Positions 17,650 to 26,969 of a stretch of DNA of 64,000 bases are shown one piece after another. The translations under genes were made by a program, and so were the position numbers. The stretch's first letter is position 1. Every line of letters starts with the position of its first letter. Under the pieces are notes generated by a model, which saw only the letters and a program-made list of their open reading frames with translations, did not search any database and had not been told where the DNA came from. Origin of the DNA: Membranihabitans maritimus (lineage in GTDB: Bacteria; Bacteroidota; Bacteroidia; Chitinophagales; Saprospiraceae); NCBI RefSeq assembly GCF_021729145.1, contig NZ_JAJSLW010000005.1, positions 5,946-69,945 on the forward strand. Reading direction: 5' to 3'.

Positions 17650-17772
17650 ACTAGCACTTTCAGACCAAACACGAGGAGATCGGGAATGCCCACTTGTTAT
17701 ATATTTGTGTATTTTCACAAAGACTATAGAAGTGGGCTCTTATCGATTGTTGTGTTTGGGGTATGTGCTAGT
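17650..17772. repeat. 123-bp collinear imperfect hairpin
   Basis: Four arm pairs are nested in strict order: 17650-17657/17765-17772 (ACTAGCAC/GTGCTAGT), 17665-17672/17752-17759 (CCAAACAC/GTGTTTGG), 17688-17695/17730-17737 (GCCCACTT/AAGTGGGC) and 17704-17709/17716-17721 (TTTGTG/CACAAA). The unpaired gaps are nearly equal on the two sides (7/5, 15/14, 8/8). This is far beyond chance and implies a folded RNA or cruciform DNA. It marks the right edge of the AT-rich island; GC content rises abruptly after it. Confidence 0.8.
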
Positions 17773-18046
17773 ACCTTGTTAGCGGCAAAAGTTAGGGCCC
17801 CTTCTATTGTTTTTCCTTTCTTTTGACTACACACGAGGCTCGACAATGAATAAAAGATGCGAGCGAAGCAACCAACCGATCAGATGAAGTACTACCGAGC
17901 CGGAAGCCGGGCGCCGGGTGATTCCAGTGCGACGGGGTGGGAGCGGGGTAGGTCTTCGTTTGGGCAGCTATCGTTGTATGAATTGATATATCGGTTGAAA
18001 CCCCGCAAGCCTGTATAGCTACTCCCGGCCTTTTCCTACGATATGA

Positions 18047-18075
18047 CCGGCTGCTAAGGACTGTTTTGCAGCCGG
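18047..18075. promoter_or_regulatory. Hairpin in the region upstream of the TlpA-like gene
   Basis: CCGGCTGC (18047-18054) and GCAGCCGG (18068-18075) form a perfect 8-bp stem 40 bp before the ATG at 18115. It may be an attenuator or the end of an upstream transcript. The rest of 17773-18046 is GC-rich with no supported gene. Confidence 0.4.
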
Positions 18076-18114
18076 CGACTCTATTATTTTTTCGGATTTA
18101 CTAAACAAACAAAG

Positions 18115-19701
18115 ATGAGTAAATATTTATGGATCCTACTCCTGGCAGGAGTATGGGGAGAGGTGTATGCACAGGAGTATCTTACTGACCATTTTAGCGA
18201 TACGGGCACGGCAGTGATATATGGGATGATCAATTCGTATGAAGCACCCCATCATGACAGCATCCGGTACCGGTGCTACACCGGGCCACTGTGGTATTAT
18301 CCGGAGGGGAATGATTACCAGGAAGGCGTATGTGAAGTGCGGGCCGGGAACCTGATGGAAGGGGCGGGACCCGGTCACGAACGGGTATTCGATATTCGTC
18401 TATCCGGACTCAGGGGCCCGAGTTATGTAAAACTGAAATTGGGTGTGAAGGATCCGATACTAGACTATTACCTGATACGTCCCGGGGACACGATATGGAT
18501 GAAGATAGACTATACACGGGGCCATACGCTTTTCGGAGGGGCGAATGGAGACCTGTTCCGCTGTCAGTATGAACTGCAACTGGCAATGTATAACAGCATG
18601 TATGCACGAAATTCCATTATGAAAGTGGAAGATTCGGCACAGTTCGTTCATAGCACGGAGAAGATTCTCAGGCTTTATGAAGACAGTCGGATACCGGGGC
18701 GGCGTAAGATGTTGCTGGAACCATATGGCCGGGAAGGAATAAAAGCTCTTCAAAACCGGATTGATAGAATCTGGAAGGAGGAATTCCCGCACCGGATGGA
18801 TATTCTGGCGGATTATGCAGGAAAGATCGATCCGGCAACCTGGGATATCCTTCGGGCGGATATTCTGGGCGATCTATTACTGAGTGCTTATTCCAAATTC
18901 ATCACAGAATATCGGTATGCGCGGATGAAAGAGGATAGTGAAACGATGGACGAATTGGACCGGTTGTTCGGAGAAAAATTGTCCGGATATGATGAACGGT
19001 TTCTACAGGATGAAGTGATTCTTCATTCACGGGAATACCGAAGGAGCCTGGAAAGCCGTGCCCAGTGCCTGGCTTTCAAAGAAGGAGGTAAGAGCATCGA
19101 CTACTTGAGCAAGTTGCAAGTACCCCGTATCCGGGATGTGCTGACTGCGAAGTACCTAATTGAGAATTTTGCAGGGAGGGAGGGGATGTATGAGTGGACT
19201 AAGGAGGTTCTGCTCTCCATTGAAGATCCGTATTGCCGGATGCACCTGGAAGAATGGTTGCACCATTGGGTGGACCAGAAAGTAGAGCCTCTTTCCCTGC
19301 CTGATACCGAAGGTCGTACGGTAGATATCCGGGACCTGGAAGGGAAGGTAGTCCTCCTGGATTTCTGGTTCACGGGCTGCAAGCCCTGCGTGTGGTTCCA
19401 CAAGACCAGTCTCTCGAAAGTGAAAGCTCATTTCGCGGATGAAGAAGATTTTGCCGTGCTCTCCGTATCGGTGGACCGGAGCCGGGATACCTGGCTGAAG
19501 AGCGTGGCCTCCGGCCAGTATACTTCGGATGCTGCGATCAATGTGCATATAAAGGGTCGGGACCATCCCTTCCTGAAGGCGTATGGGATCCTTGGGTACC
19601 CGACCGTCCTCCTGGTCGACCGGGAAGGACGGATGACGGGTTCGGCTGTGCCGCGGGATGCGGAGGAGATGATTGAAGTGATCAAGAGAAAATTGGATTG
19701 A
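18115..19701 (+). CDS. Secreted TlpA-like thioredoxin-fold protein
   Basis: A periplasmic disulfide oxidoreductase-type protein of 528 residues. Residues 1-20 are a signal peptide ending at ...V-Y-A-Q. The first ~380 residues are a long N-terminal region with no recognised domain. The C-terminal ~140 residues are an AhpC/TSA/TlpA thioredoxin fold with the active site C422-K-P-C425 in F-W-F-T-G-C-K-P-C, and the cis-proline segment G-Y-P-T-V at ~494-498. This architecture is common in Bacteroidota beside SusC/SusD pairs, where it may keep secreted or imported molecules reduced. It is the first gene of the GC-rich nutrient cluster; SusC starts about 1 kb downstream. Confidence 0.85.
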   Translation: MSKYLWILLLAGVWGEVYAQEYLTDHFSDTGTAVIYGMINSYEAPHHDSIRYRCYTGPLWYYPEGNDYQEGVCEVRAGNLMEGAGPGHERVFDIRLSGLRGPSYVKLKLGVKDPILDYYLIRPGDTIWMKIDYTRGHTLFGGANGDLFRCQYELQLAMYNSMYARNSIMKVEDSAQFVHSTEKILRLYEDSRIPGRRKMLLEPYGREGIKALQNRIDRIWKEEFPHRMDILADYAGKIDPATWDILRADILGDLLLSAYSKFITEYRYARMKEDSETMDELDRLFGEKLSGYDERFLQDEVILHSREYRRSLESRAQCLAFKEGGKSIDYLSKLQVPRIRDVLTAKYLIENFAGREGMYEWTKEVLLSIEDPYCRMHLEEWLHHWVDQKVEPLSLPDTEGRTVDIRDLEGKVVLLDFWFTGCKPCVWFHKTSLSKVKAHFADEEDFAVLSVSVDRSRDTWLKSVASGQYTSDAAINVHIKGRDHPFLKAYGILGYPTVLLVDREGRMTGSAVPRDAEEMIEVIKRKLD

Positions 19702-19822
19702 GAGGTTGAGGAAGTTTCGATCTGTGAGCTACGCGTTGCGACGGGCTGTGTGCTTGGATAGAAACCTTGAAGGTCTAGCTTGTAGGGACTATAAGGAGTG
19801 ATACAATTCAGAGAAAGCTTCG

Positions 19823-19979
19823 CGGGGTCAAATCAGAGACCCCGAAGGGTATACTTCAAGGTTGGAGTAAAGACCCCGGGGTAAAGAACTCATGCCATGC
19901 TTATGACCTGTGTTTGCTGAGTCGCGTTCGGACCGGTGATGGCAGGTCAAAGCGGAGTTCTCCGGTCAAAGGACCGGAG
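19823..19979. other. Hairpin-rich intergenic DNA after the TlpA-like gene
   Basis: Two perfect short stems: CGGGGTC 19823-19829 with GACCCCG 19838-19844 (extended by CTTC/GAAG around a one-base bulge), and CTCCGGTC 19960-19967 with GACCGGAG 19972-19979. Neither is followed by a T-run. The short open frame at 20079-20318 has no recognised domain and is left out. Confidence 0.4.
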
Positions 19980-20409
19980 GGAGAGTCCCGGTGGCCGGAG
20001 GGCGACCGGACAATGATTGACAGGTTGGACAGCCCCAGGTGCGCGGCGGGTGAATATTTTTTAATTAATTAGATCAAGTTGAGAATGTTTGAAAAGGACC
20101 CGATACGTACGACTGGATTTCCGGAGCAGTGTTATTGGATTCCTTCTGTCAGTACATTGCAATTCGCCATAACACTTCCGGAGCCGGTAGGGGCTGCCCC
20201 TGTTTTTATCAGGAAAAGAAAGGATTATTTTGAAGGAGCCTGGATTGATAAAGAAAAACTTTTGGTTATGAGAGAGAAAAGACGCTTCGATGATGGAACT
20301 GGATTAGAAAGAAATTAAAGAGAAAATGAATGGAAAAATTACAGAACAATTTGAAATAAATGCTCGGCTGCGGGAGAGGTAAGTCAAAATACGGGGGTGA
20401 CTAAGCGAA

Positions 20410-20542
20410 ATCCGTCCATCGGACGGATCAGAGGTAGTAGATCTACCTCTGGTGAGGGAACCGAGGGCTCCGCCCCGAGGCTACACGAACTGAAACATGA
20501 AGAAAAGTCCTTTTTGCTTCCTTTTTTCCGCAAAAAAGGAAG
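20410..20542. promoter_or_regulatory. Three perfect hairpins upstream of susC
   Basis: Stems: ATCCGTCC/GGACGGAT (20410-20417, 20421-20428), CAGAGGTAG/CTACCTCTG (20429-20437, 20443-20451) and an 11-bp CTTCCTTTTTT/AAAAAAGGAAG (20517-20527, 20532-20542). They sit 200-335 bp before the susC start and could form a structured leader or attenuator. No anti-sigma/ECF gene pair, which often controls susC genes, is present nearby. Confidence 0.5.
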
Positions 20543-20744
20543 GGAAAAAATACAAACCGAAATATGAAGATGCCAATGAAAAGTAAAGATAATCTGGAAA
20601 TTAAAAGCAAGGTAAAACCATGACAGAACTGAATTTGGAGAAGCTACACGAAATGTAATGAAAAAAAAATACGGAACCCGGGCTCACCAATCCTCGCTAT
20701 CACACAGGCTGATGCGCGGCTTAGCGATCCCTCAAAAACAACCT

Positions 20745-23700
20745 ATGAAAACAACACAACGTATCACACTACTACTTATATTGATGAGTGCATCCTGGTT
20801 ACAAGCCCAACAGGCCGTATACACCCTGCAGGGTACTGTATGGGACTCCTTGACGCAACACGTATTGGAGGGGGCTGCCGTGCAGGTGATGGGGGAAGAA
20901 AACATAGGTTCGGTAACGGATGGATCGGGTCGTTTCACCCTATCGCTCACCGAAGGAACCTATACATTGGAAGTTCGGTACCTGGGGTATAGACCAAAGC
21001 AACTACTTACGCACATACCAGGTGCCGACTCCATTCATGTGAACCTGGCCCCTTCGGGTATCTCACTCGGGGAAGTGGAGATCGTATCTACGGGCTACCA
21101 GGAGCTGCCGCGGGAGCGGGCGACGGGCTCCTTCGCTACGGTGGATGAAGAACTGGTGCAGCGAAGGGTGACGACGAACCTGGAAGCAAGACTGGAAGAT
21201 GTGGTGCCGGGCCTGATCCGCAATCGGAATGCTTCTTCGCAAGATCCTTTTTCCATTCGCGGCCGGAACACGATTTATGCGAATGCCCGTCCGCTGATCG
21301 TAGTGGACGGCTTCCCCTATGAGGGAGACCTGGCATCGATTAATCCCAATGATGTGGAGAACATTACCGTGCTGCGGGATGCGGCTGCCGCCTCCATCTG
21401 GGGGGCACGGGCCGGGAATGGGGTGATTGTTATCACCACTAAACAGGGAGAATACAGTGAACCGGTGAAAATATCGTTCAATAGTAATATGCGGATGACG
21501 GAGTCACCGGACCAGTTCTATGTCCCGAGGATGAGTACAAGGGATTTTATAGAAGTGGAGCAGATGCTGTATGAAGATGGGTACTACAGAAGCTGGGAAA
21601 ATTCCTTTGACAATAAACCGCTAACCCCCGTTGTGGAGTCCCTGGTTGCGCACCGGGACGGGATGATTAGCCAGGGGGAACTGGAATCCCGGTTGGCAGA
21701 GTGGAGGACCCGGGATGTGCGGGAAGACTATGAAGAATACTTATACCAACCGGCCATAAGTCAACAATATGCACTGTCCCTACGGGGAGGGGGTGAACAG
21801 CACCGGTATGCGGTATCGGCAGGGTATGATGCGAATCGTCAGGCCCTGGTAGGAAATCACACCCAACGTCTGACCCTCAACTGGGACCATCAGTGGCAAA
21901 GTAGGGACGGCCGGTGGAAAATGGGAATCCGGTCCAATTTTGTGCAACGGAATACGGAGCGGAAAAATGAGGGACCGGGCAGTATCAATTATTACCGAAA
22001 CTACGGAGCCTATCCCTATGCGCAGTTGTCAGATGGGGCTGGGAATCCGGTGACGATGGTCCGGGACCACAGGGTACCGTTTATCGAAAAAGCGGAAGAA
22101 GTGGGATTGTTGGATTGGAGTTATTCTCCTTTGGAAGAGATCGGAAGGACTGTTACCAGGGACCAAAGTCCTGAATGGCGGATCGCTCCTACGGTATCCT
22201 ATGAGATATTATCCGGGCTCACTGCGCAACTTCAGTATCAGTATTGGAAATCGGACGGTGTGCTTGAACAACTATATTCGAAAGAAAGCTATTTTGTCCG
22301 GGATATGGTCAACCGATTCACCCAGGTGGACGGGGATGGACGTTTGATACGACCGATTCCCTATGGGGCGATACTGGACCGGACATCGAATGCATCCCAA
22401 AGCCATTACGGTCGGGGACAATTGCAATACAATAATACGTCTTCGGGAAACCACCGGGTATCGGCCCTGGCCGGATATGAGATCCGGGACCTGGGGACGG
22501 AGGGCCGTATGAACCGGTATTATGGATATGATCCCGACCGTGCCCTTAGCCAGGCAGTAAACTTCCGGGAAGAATATCCCCAGTACGATAATGAATGGGT
22601 ACCACAGAGTATCAACGATTTTAGCGGTCACGATTTATTGACCGACCGTTTTATTTCGTATTACGGGAATGCCTCCTATTTCTATAAGGGACGATATGGC
22701 TTGACGCTGAGCGGTCGCAAGGATTTGTCGAACCTGTTCGGAGTAGAGGCGAATCAACGGGGGGTACCCCTTTGGTCTGCGGGAATGAGCTGGAATGTGA
22801 GCGACGAATCGTTTTACCGTTGGTCCTTCCTCCCGTATCTGAAGTTACGGGCGACCTACGGCTACAATGGAAATATCGATAAGCGGCTGACAGCGGAAAC
22901 CACAGCCACCATTATTGCAGGGAACACGAGTAATTTGAATTCAAATGAATCGTATGCCCGGATCATCAATCCTCCCAATCCGGAATTACGGTGGGAGAAG
23001 ATCCAAAATATTAATATCGGTCTTGATTTTGCCACGAAGGGGAACCGTCTACAGGGCCGCTTTGAGTATTATCACAAGAACGGGAAAGACCTGATCGGGG
23101 ACAGTCCGATACCGCCTTCCGGAGGCCTGACCGTATTCCGGAGTAATTATGCGGATACCAAAGGCAGGGGACTGGATATAGAAGTCGATAGTCGCAATAC
23201 CGGTGGATCGATTCTATGGAAGACGCATTTCTTTGCCAGCTGGAACCGGACCCGGGTCACGGAATATCTGTTGGATGCAGCCCCGGGGGATTATGTGGCT
23301 GCCGTCCGGGATGGCGGCGTAGGGATACTACCGGTAAAAGGCAAGCCCCTCTTCCCGGTGTATAGCTACCGGTGGGGTGGACTGGATCCCCAGACAGGAA
23401 ATCCGAGAGGATACTTAGATGGAGAATTGAGCACTCATTCTTCGGGGATTATTAATGGGACTACGATCAATGATTTGGTATACCATGGTTCCGGTCGCCC
23501 TATGGTATTCGGCGCGGTGCGGAATGAACTTCAGTGGAAGGGGTGGGGATTATCGGCCAATATCAGTTACCGTATGGGATACTATTACCGCAGGGCCTCT
23601 GTGTTATACAATTTGGTATTAACCGGAAGAATGAGCCATGGGGATTATGCTGACCGATGGCAGGTTCCGGGTGATGAAGCGCATGCGAATGTTCCTTCTT

Positions 23701-23975
23701 TACCTTCCGGTGTGAATTCGAACCGGGACAATCTCTACCGCTATTCCGAGATCCTGGTGGAGAAAGGCGACCACATCCGGTTGCAGGATGTGCGGTTGAG
23801 CTATGCGCTGGACCGGAGGAAGGTGCCGCGATTACCGATGCAACACGCCGAGTTCTATTGCTATGTGAACAATATCGGTATCCTGTGGAAGGCGAGCGAT
23901 GATCCCCTGGACCCGGACTTCCGGAGCAGCCGGCCGAGGCGAAGTGTAGCGGTGGGGGTGCGGGTGGAGTTTTGA
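20745..23975 (+). CDS. SusC/RagA-family TonB-linked outer membrane protein
   Basis: Outer-membrane TonB-dependent transporter that, with its SusD partner, imports a glycan, peptide or similar nutrient. I choose the ATG at 20745 (protein ~1076 aa) because it begins a clean signal peptide (M-K-T-T-Q-R ... W-L-Q-A-Q); the open frame continues 29 codons upstream without such a signal. After the signal come a carboxypeptidase-D-like beta-sandwich (Y-T-L-Q-G-T-V-W-D...), the TonB plug with the SusC hallmarks F-S-I-R-G-R-N and V-V-D-G-F-P, then the V-L-R-D-A-A-A-A-S-I-W-G-A-R-A-G-N-G-V-I segment, and the 22-strand barrel ending in V-R-V-E-F with a terminal aromatic residue. The substrate cannot be inferred. 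Confidence 0.95.
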   Translation: MKTTQRITLLLILMSASWLQAQQAVYTLQGTVWDSLTQHVLEGAAVQVMGEENIGSVTDGSGRFTLSLTEGTYTLEVRYLGYRPKQLLTHIPGADSIHVNLAPSGISLGEVEIVSTGYQELPRERATGSFATVDEELVQRRVTTNLEARLEDVVPGLIRNRNASSQDPFSIRGRNTIYANARPLIVVDGFPYEGDLASINPNDVENITVLRDAAAASIWGARAGNGVIVITTKQGEYSEPVKISFNSNMRMTESPDQFYVPRMSTRDFIEVEQMLYEDGYYRSWENSFDNKPLTPVVESLVAHRDGMISQGELESRLAEWRTRDVREDYEEYLYQPAISQQYALSLRGGGEQHRYAVSAGYDANRQALVGNHTQRLTLNWDHQWQSRDGRWKMGIRSNFVQRNTERKNEGPGSINYYRNYGAYPYAQLSDGAGNPVTMVRDHRVPFIEKAEEVGLLDWSYSPLEEIGRTVTRDQSPEWRIAPTVSYEILSGLTAQLQYQYWKSDGVLEQLYSKESYFVRDMVNRFTQVDGDGRLIRPIPYGAILDRTSNASQSHYGRGQLQYNNTSSGNHRVSALAGYEIRDLGTEGRMNRYYGYDPDRALSQAVNFREEYPQYDNEWVPQSINDFSGHDLLTDRFISYYGNASYFYKGRYGLTLSGRKDLSNLFGVEANQRGVPLWSAGMSWNVSDESFYRWSFLPYLKLRATYGYNGNIDKRLTAETTATIIAGNTSNLNSNESYARIINPPNPELRWEKIQNINIGLDFATKGNRLQGRFEYYHKNGKDLIGDSPIPPSGGLTVFRSNYADTKGRGLDIEVDSRNTGGSILWKTHFFASWNRTRVTEYLLDAAPGDYVAAVRDGGVGILPVKGKPLFPVYSYRWGGLDPQTGNPRGYLDGELSTHSSGIINGTTINDLVYHGSGRPMVFGAVRNELQWKGWGLSANISYRMGYYYRRASVLYNLVLTGRMSHGDYADRWQVPGDEAHANVPSLPSGVNSNRDNLYRYSEILVEKGDHIRLQDVRLSYALDRRKVPRLPMQHAEFYCYVNNIGILWKASDDPLDPDFRSSRPRRSVAVGVRVEF

Positions 23976-24582
23976 AAAGTACGGAAAGGATTACTAAGCC
24001 GTGGGTATGGATAGAGCATAAGCCGGGATTGGTAAGCCTGAAGTATTAATAAAAATCAAAATATATTCAAATAATCCCGGTCTGCCTGGCTACTATTAAA
24101 AGGTAATTCGATCTGGCAGATGGGCCTGCCTGGCTGCGATTGAAGTTAATAGGCCCGGCAGACAGGCTCCCCAAACCTGCCTCTGCTCCATGCATGTGCG
24201 CGGCTTGGCCACAAAGTGATCCCTTGGGGACGATCCCTTGAAATCATGACCATGAAAAACATGAAATACCGACTTACCGGAAGAAATGTAAAGAAAGAAG
24301 AAGGGAATAACCTGTCGGCGTCGGTAGACCTGACAGCGTTGATTCCCGAAAGAAATAATAAATATCGGGCTTACCAATCCCTGATCTTCGCAAGAGTACC
24401 TGCGCCGACGGGCTTCTGCCATAGTTTTACCAACTGAGGATGGATTCCCGTTGGGGCCGATTCCTCAAAAAAGGACAATAGTATATACAAAACGTAACGG
24501 AATATCATCACATAATTGAATTCTAAAATCACTCCGTCCTCCCCATTTTAAGGGGGAGCTAGAGGGGGTCAAAACCATAACC
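23976..24582. other. Intergenic between susC and susD with short repeats
   Basis: A CTGCCTGGCT-containing motif occurs twice (about 24082 and 24129), with a partial inverted match (GGCAGACAGG) near 24155. A 607-bp spacer is unusually long for a susC/susD pair, which normally sit within tens of bases. An open frame at 24216-24437 (73 aa, containing M-K-N-M-K-Y-R-L-T-G) has no recognised domain and is not called. Confidence 0.4.
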
Positions 24583-25926
24583 ATGAAAAAATACATACTA
24601 CACACACTCACCCTCATTCTTCTCTCCGCCTGTAACGGAGACATCGATTTCCTGGACGAACGGCCGGATAAATCCATCGTCGTGCCGGAATCGATCGAGG
24701 ATTTACAAGCATTATTTGAGAATTCATCAACAATGAATAGGACTCCGGCCTATGGATTATTTTCCTCAGATGATATTTTTGTAACTGATGATGAATACGC
24801 CCGGTATTACAATGCAAAATTACGGAATGCTTATATTTGGGCGAAGGAGATTTATGAAGGGGAATCATTTTTAGATTGGAACAATACCTATGAGCAGATT
24901 TTCTACAGCGGAATAGTTTTGGATGAATTATCGGGAAAGGAAGATACCGGGGAAGTAGAAAGTCTACGCGGAAGCGCTTATTTTTATCGTGCCCATGCCA
25001 ATTTTCAATTATTGCAATTGTTTGCTCCACCGTATGAACAAGGACAGAATGAAGGGAAACTAGGGATACCTCTTAAGCGTACAGTACGGGTCGATGAGCG
25101 TCCTTCCCGGGCACCCCTGGAAGAATGTTATGAATTCATTATTGAAGATTTGAAAAGATCCATTGAAAAGTTGCCGGAAACTTCCAAGTACAAAAGCCGG
25201 CCGTCGAAATATTCGGCTCATGCGTTACTGTCGAGAGTGTATTTGTATATGGAAGAATATTCCTCTGCACTGGAGTGGGGGCAAAAAGCGTTGGAAGGTC
25301 CTTTTGAGTTACTGGATTATCATGAATTGGACTCTGCAAGTAAATACCCATTCCCCAGGTATAATACAGAAGTATTGCTTCATACGGAATTTAATAGCTA
25401 CACTTTTGTCAACAGTGATCGGACATTGATCGATACGAATTTACTTGCATTGTATGGTGATGGAGATTTGCGATATTCGTTATATTTTCGGGATGCTGGG
25501 TACGGACCGATATTCAGAGGGCAATACACGGGTAAAGCCCAGAAGTTTACAGGGTTGGCCCTGGATGAAGTAATGCTGAACGTGGCTGAATGCGAGATCC
25601 GAACCGGTAACATTGATAAAGGACTGCGAGTATTAAATGAACTATTGGTTAGCCGCTGGGTAGAAGGAGCATTTATACCTTATGAAGTAGATAAAGAAGA
25701 TGTAGCCCTACGTATCGTATTGGAGGAACGACGTAAAAGCTTAGTATATCGTGGGATCAACTGGATGGACCTGCGGCGGCTGAACACCGATCCGCGCTTT
25801 GCCCGTACACTTTTCAGAACCGTCAATGACCAAACTTATGAACTATTACCCAATGACCCAAGGTATGTCTTTCCCATACCGAATAATGAAATACATAATA
25901 ATGAATTGATACAGAACGAGCGATAA
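24583..25926 (+). CDS. RagB/SusD-family nutrient-binding lipoprotein
   Basis: Surface lipoprotein lid of the SusC transporter. The 447-residue product has a lipoprotein signal (M-K-K-Y-I-L ... L-L-S-A-C, lipobox Cys at residue 17) and an acidic stretch after the Cys. The typical SusD TPR-like helices follow (e.g. L-R-G-S-A-Y-F-Y-R-A-H-A-N-F-Q-L-L at ~128-144). The C-terminus has the R-R-K-S-L-V-Y-R-G-I-N-W-M-D-L-R-R-L segment and Y-V-F-P-I-P, both standard for RagB/SusD. It is at the short end of the family range. It pairs with the upstream susC. Confidence 0.95.
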   Translation: MKKYILHTLTLILLSACNGDIDFLDERPDKSIVVPESIEDLQALFENSSTMNRTPAYGLFSSDDIFVTDDEYARYYNAKLRNAYIWAKEIYEGESFLDWNNTYEQIFYSGIVLDELSGKEDTGEVESLRGSAYFYRAHANFQLLQLFAPPYEQGQNEGKLGIPLKRTVRVDERPSRAPLEECYEFIIEDLKRSIEKLPETSKYKSRPSKYSAHALLSRVYLYMEEYSSALEWGQKALEGPFELLDYHELDSASKYPFPRYNTEVLLHTEFNSYTFVNSDRTLIDTNLLALYGDGDLRYSLYFRDAGYGPIFRGQYTGKAQKFTGLALDEVMLNVAECEIRTGNIDKGLRVLNELLVSRWVEGAFIPYEVDKEDVALRIVLEERRKSLVYRGINWMDLRRLNTDPRFARTLFRTVNDQTYELLPNDPRYVFPIPNNEIHNNELIQNER

Positions 25927-25932
25927 AAAAAA

Positions 25933-25956
25933 CCGGTGCTATTTCTACAGCACCGG
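25933..25956 (-). terminator. Rho-independent terminator, possibly bidirectional
   Basis: Stem CCGGTGCT/AGCACCGG with an 8-nt loop. On the minus strand it is followed by eight T, so it best serves the DUF6520 gene; it also lies just after the susD stop and may act for both convergent genes. Confidence 0.85.
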
Positions 25957-25996
25957 CCTGTTGCTAATTAAATAATTCATATAAAATATGGAATTA

Positions 25997-26266
25997 TTAT
26001 TTCCAGCGGAAGGTTCCTTCATCAAGAACTTCGGATGTCGTATCAGGTAATTCATATTTACAATTACCTTCATCTACGCACTCATAATCCTCCCCAATGG
26101 TGTAAGGAGCTAGAGGAATCCAATCTCCAGTATCCGGATCTTGTGCAAATCCATCATCCACCGTCCTCGGCGTAAACGCCAGTGCGAGTGTAACGGCCAC
26201 AGCGGCGGCCAATGCGGGCAGGTGTTTGACTGTCCATTTCGAATTACTAATTTTCAAATGTTTCAT
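25997..26266 (-). CDS. DUF6520-like small secreted protein
   Basis: An 89-residue protein with an N-terminal hydrophobic signal (residues ~14-34, A-L-A-A-A-V-A-V-T-L-A-L-A-F), then a short mature part with a cysteine pair (Y-E-C-V-D-E-G-N-C-K-Y-E-L) and a C-terminal F-R-W-K. This matches the DUF6520 pattern of Bacteroidota peptides, often found next to MauE/DoxX proteins. Function is unknown. It is convergent with susD and downstream of the MauE-like gene after a 244-bp gap containing that gene's terminator, so it is probably a separate unit. Confidence 0.7.
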   Translation of the reverse strand: MKHLKISNSKWTVKHLPALAAAVAVTLALAFTPRTVDDGFAQDPDTGDWIPLAPYTIGEDYECVDEGNCKYELPDTTSEVLDEGTFRWK

Positions 26267-26460
26267 GACATTTAAATTTACGTAGTCGCACCCGGTACGG
26301 TATATGGGCCCATACCGGTAACCGCTGTGGATGCGACCACAGGTTATAAAAAATAATTACGTACAAAAATCATCCGTCGACGGATGGCCGGTTTTCGGGA
26401 ATCACGTGCTCTTTTCGGGTTTTGGGACGTCAGCGAAATCGGTTTTTTCTCTAAAAAAAT

Positions 26461-26510
26461 GGGCGGCACCCCAGTGCTACATCAGCCTTTTATGTTATGG
26501 GGTGCCGCCC
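26461..26510 (-). terminator. Strong Rho-independent terminator for the MauE-like gene
   Basis: A 12-bp GC-rich stem (GGGCGGCACCCC 26461-26472 with GGGGTGCCGCCC 26499-26510) directly after the stop codon at 26511. On the minus strand it is followed by an A and then seven T. Confidence 0.9.
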
Positions 26511-26969
26511 CTACTTACCGGGTCTTTCGACCCAGATACTACTATATGGCTGATGTATATCTTCGGACCGTACCCACAAGGTAAGGCCGATCAGTATTGT
26601 GATGGCGGCATTGACGGCTGTATGAGCTTCCCATCCCATGCGGGAAAAAATGCCTCCGCATGAGCAGGGTATGCGATCAAAAGCGCCTATCCATACCAGC
26701 CCCGTATATGTGGTAAATGCAGTCATCAGTACCAGTCCCAGTACCAGGCCCGCCATCCGGGTAATCCGGAAAAGAAGGAAAAACACTGTTATAAGCTCGG
26801 TAGCCGGTACCGCTATCGAAAGGTATTTCCCCCATTCATTGGGAAATGGTTGATTGAGAAAAGCATCCAGAGAGGATTCGTATCCCCAGGTCTTGGCCAC
26901 CCCGGTATACCCGAATACGGCAATCAGGATACATACTGTACCTACGTCTATTCCTTTTTTCCAGTTCAT
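26511..26969 (-). CDS. MauE/DoxX-like integral membrane protein
   Basis: A 152-residue protein with four predicted membrane helices (~8-24, 48-66, 70-88, 113-131). A cysteine pair in I-P-C-S-C-G-G (residues ~101-107) is the signature of MauE/DoxX redox-associated membrane proteins, thought to move reducing equivalents across the membrane to periplasmic thiol proteins. That would fit the periplasmic TlpA-like protein of the same cluster (inference). The start is the ATG at 26967-26969. Confidence 0.8.
   Translation of the reverse strand: MNWKKGIDVGTVCILIAVFGYTGVAKTWGYESSLDAFLNQPFPNEWGKYLSIAVPATELITVFFLLFRITRMAGLVLGLVLMTAFTTYTGLVWIGAFDRIPCSCGGIFSRMGWEAHTAVNAAITILIGLTLWVRSEDIHQPYSSIWVERPGK

Noticed and set aside
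17650-17772. Integron attC site
   Set aside because: The geometry is suggestive, but the outer core sites do not match the RYYYAAC/GTTRRRY consensus and no integrase gene is in view.
20079-20318. 79-codon frame between the TlpA-like gene and susC
   Set aside because: No recognised domain or convincing ribosome site; the region is otherwise repeat- and hairpin-rich.
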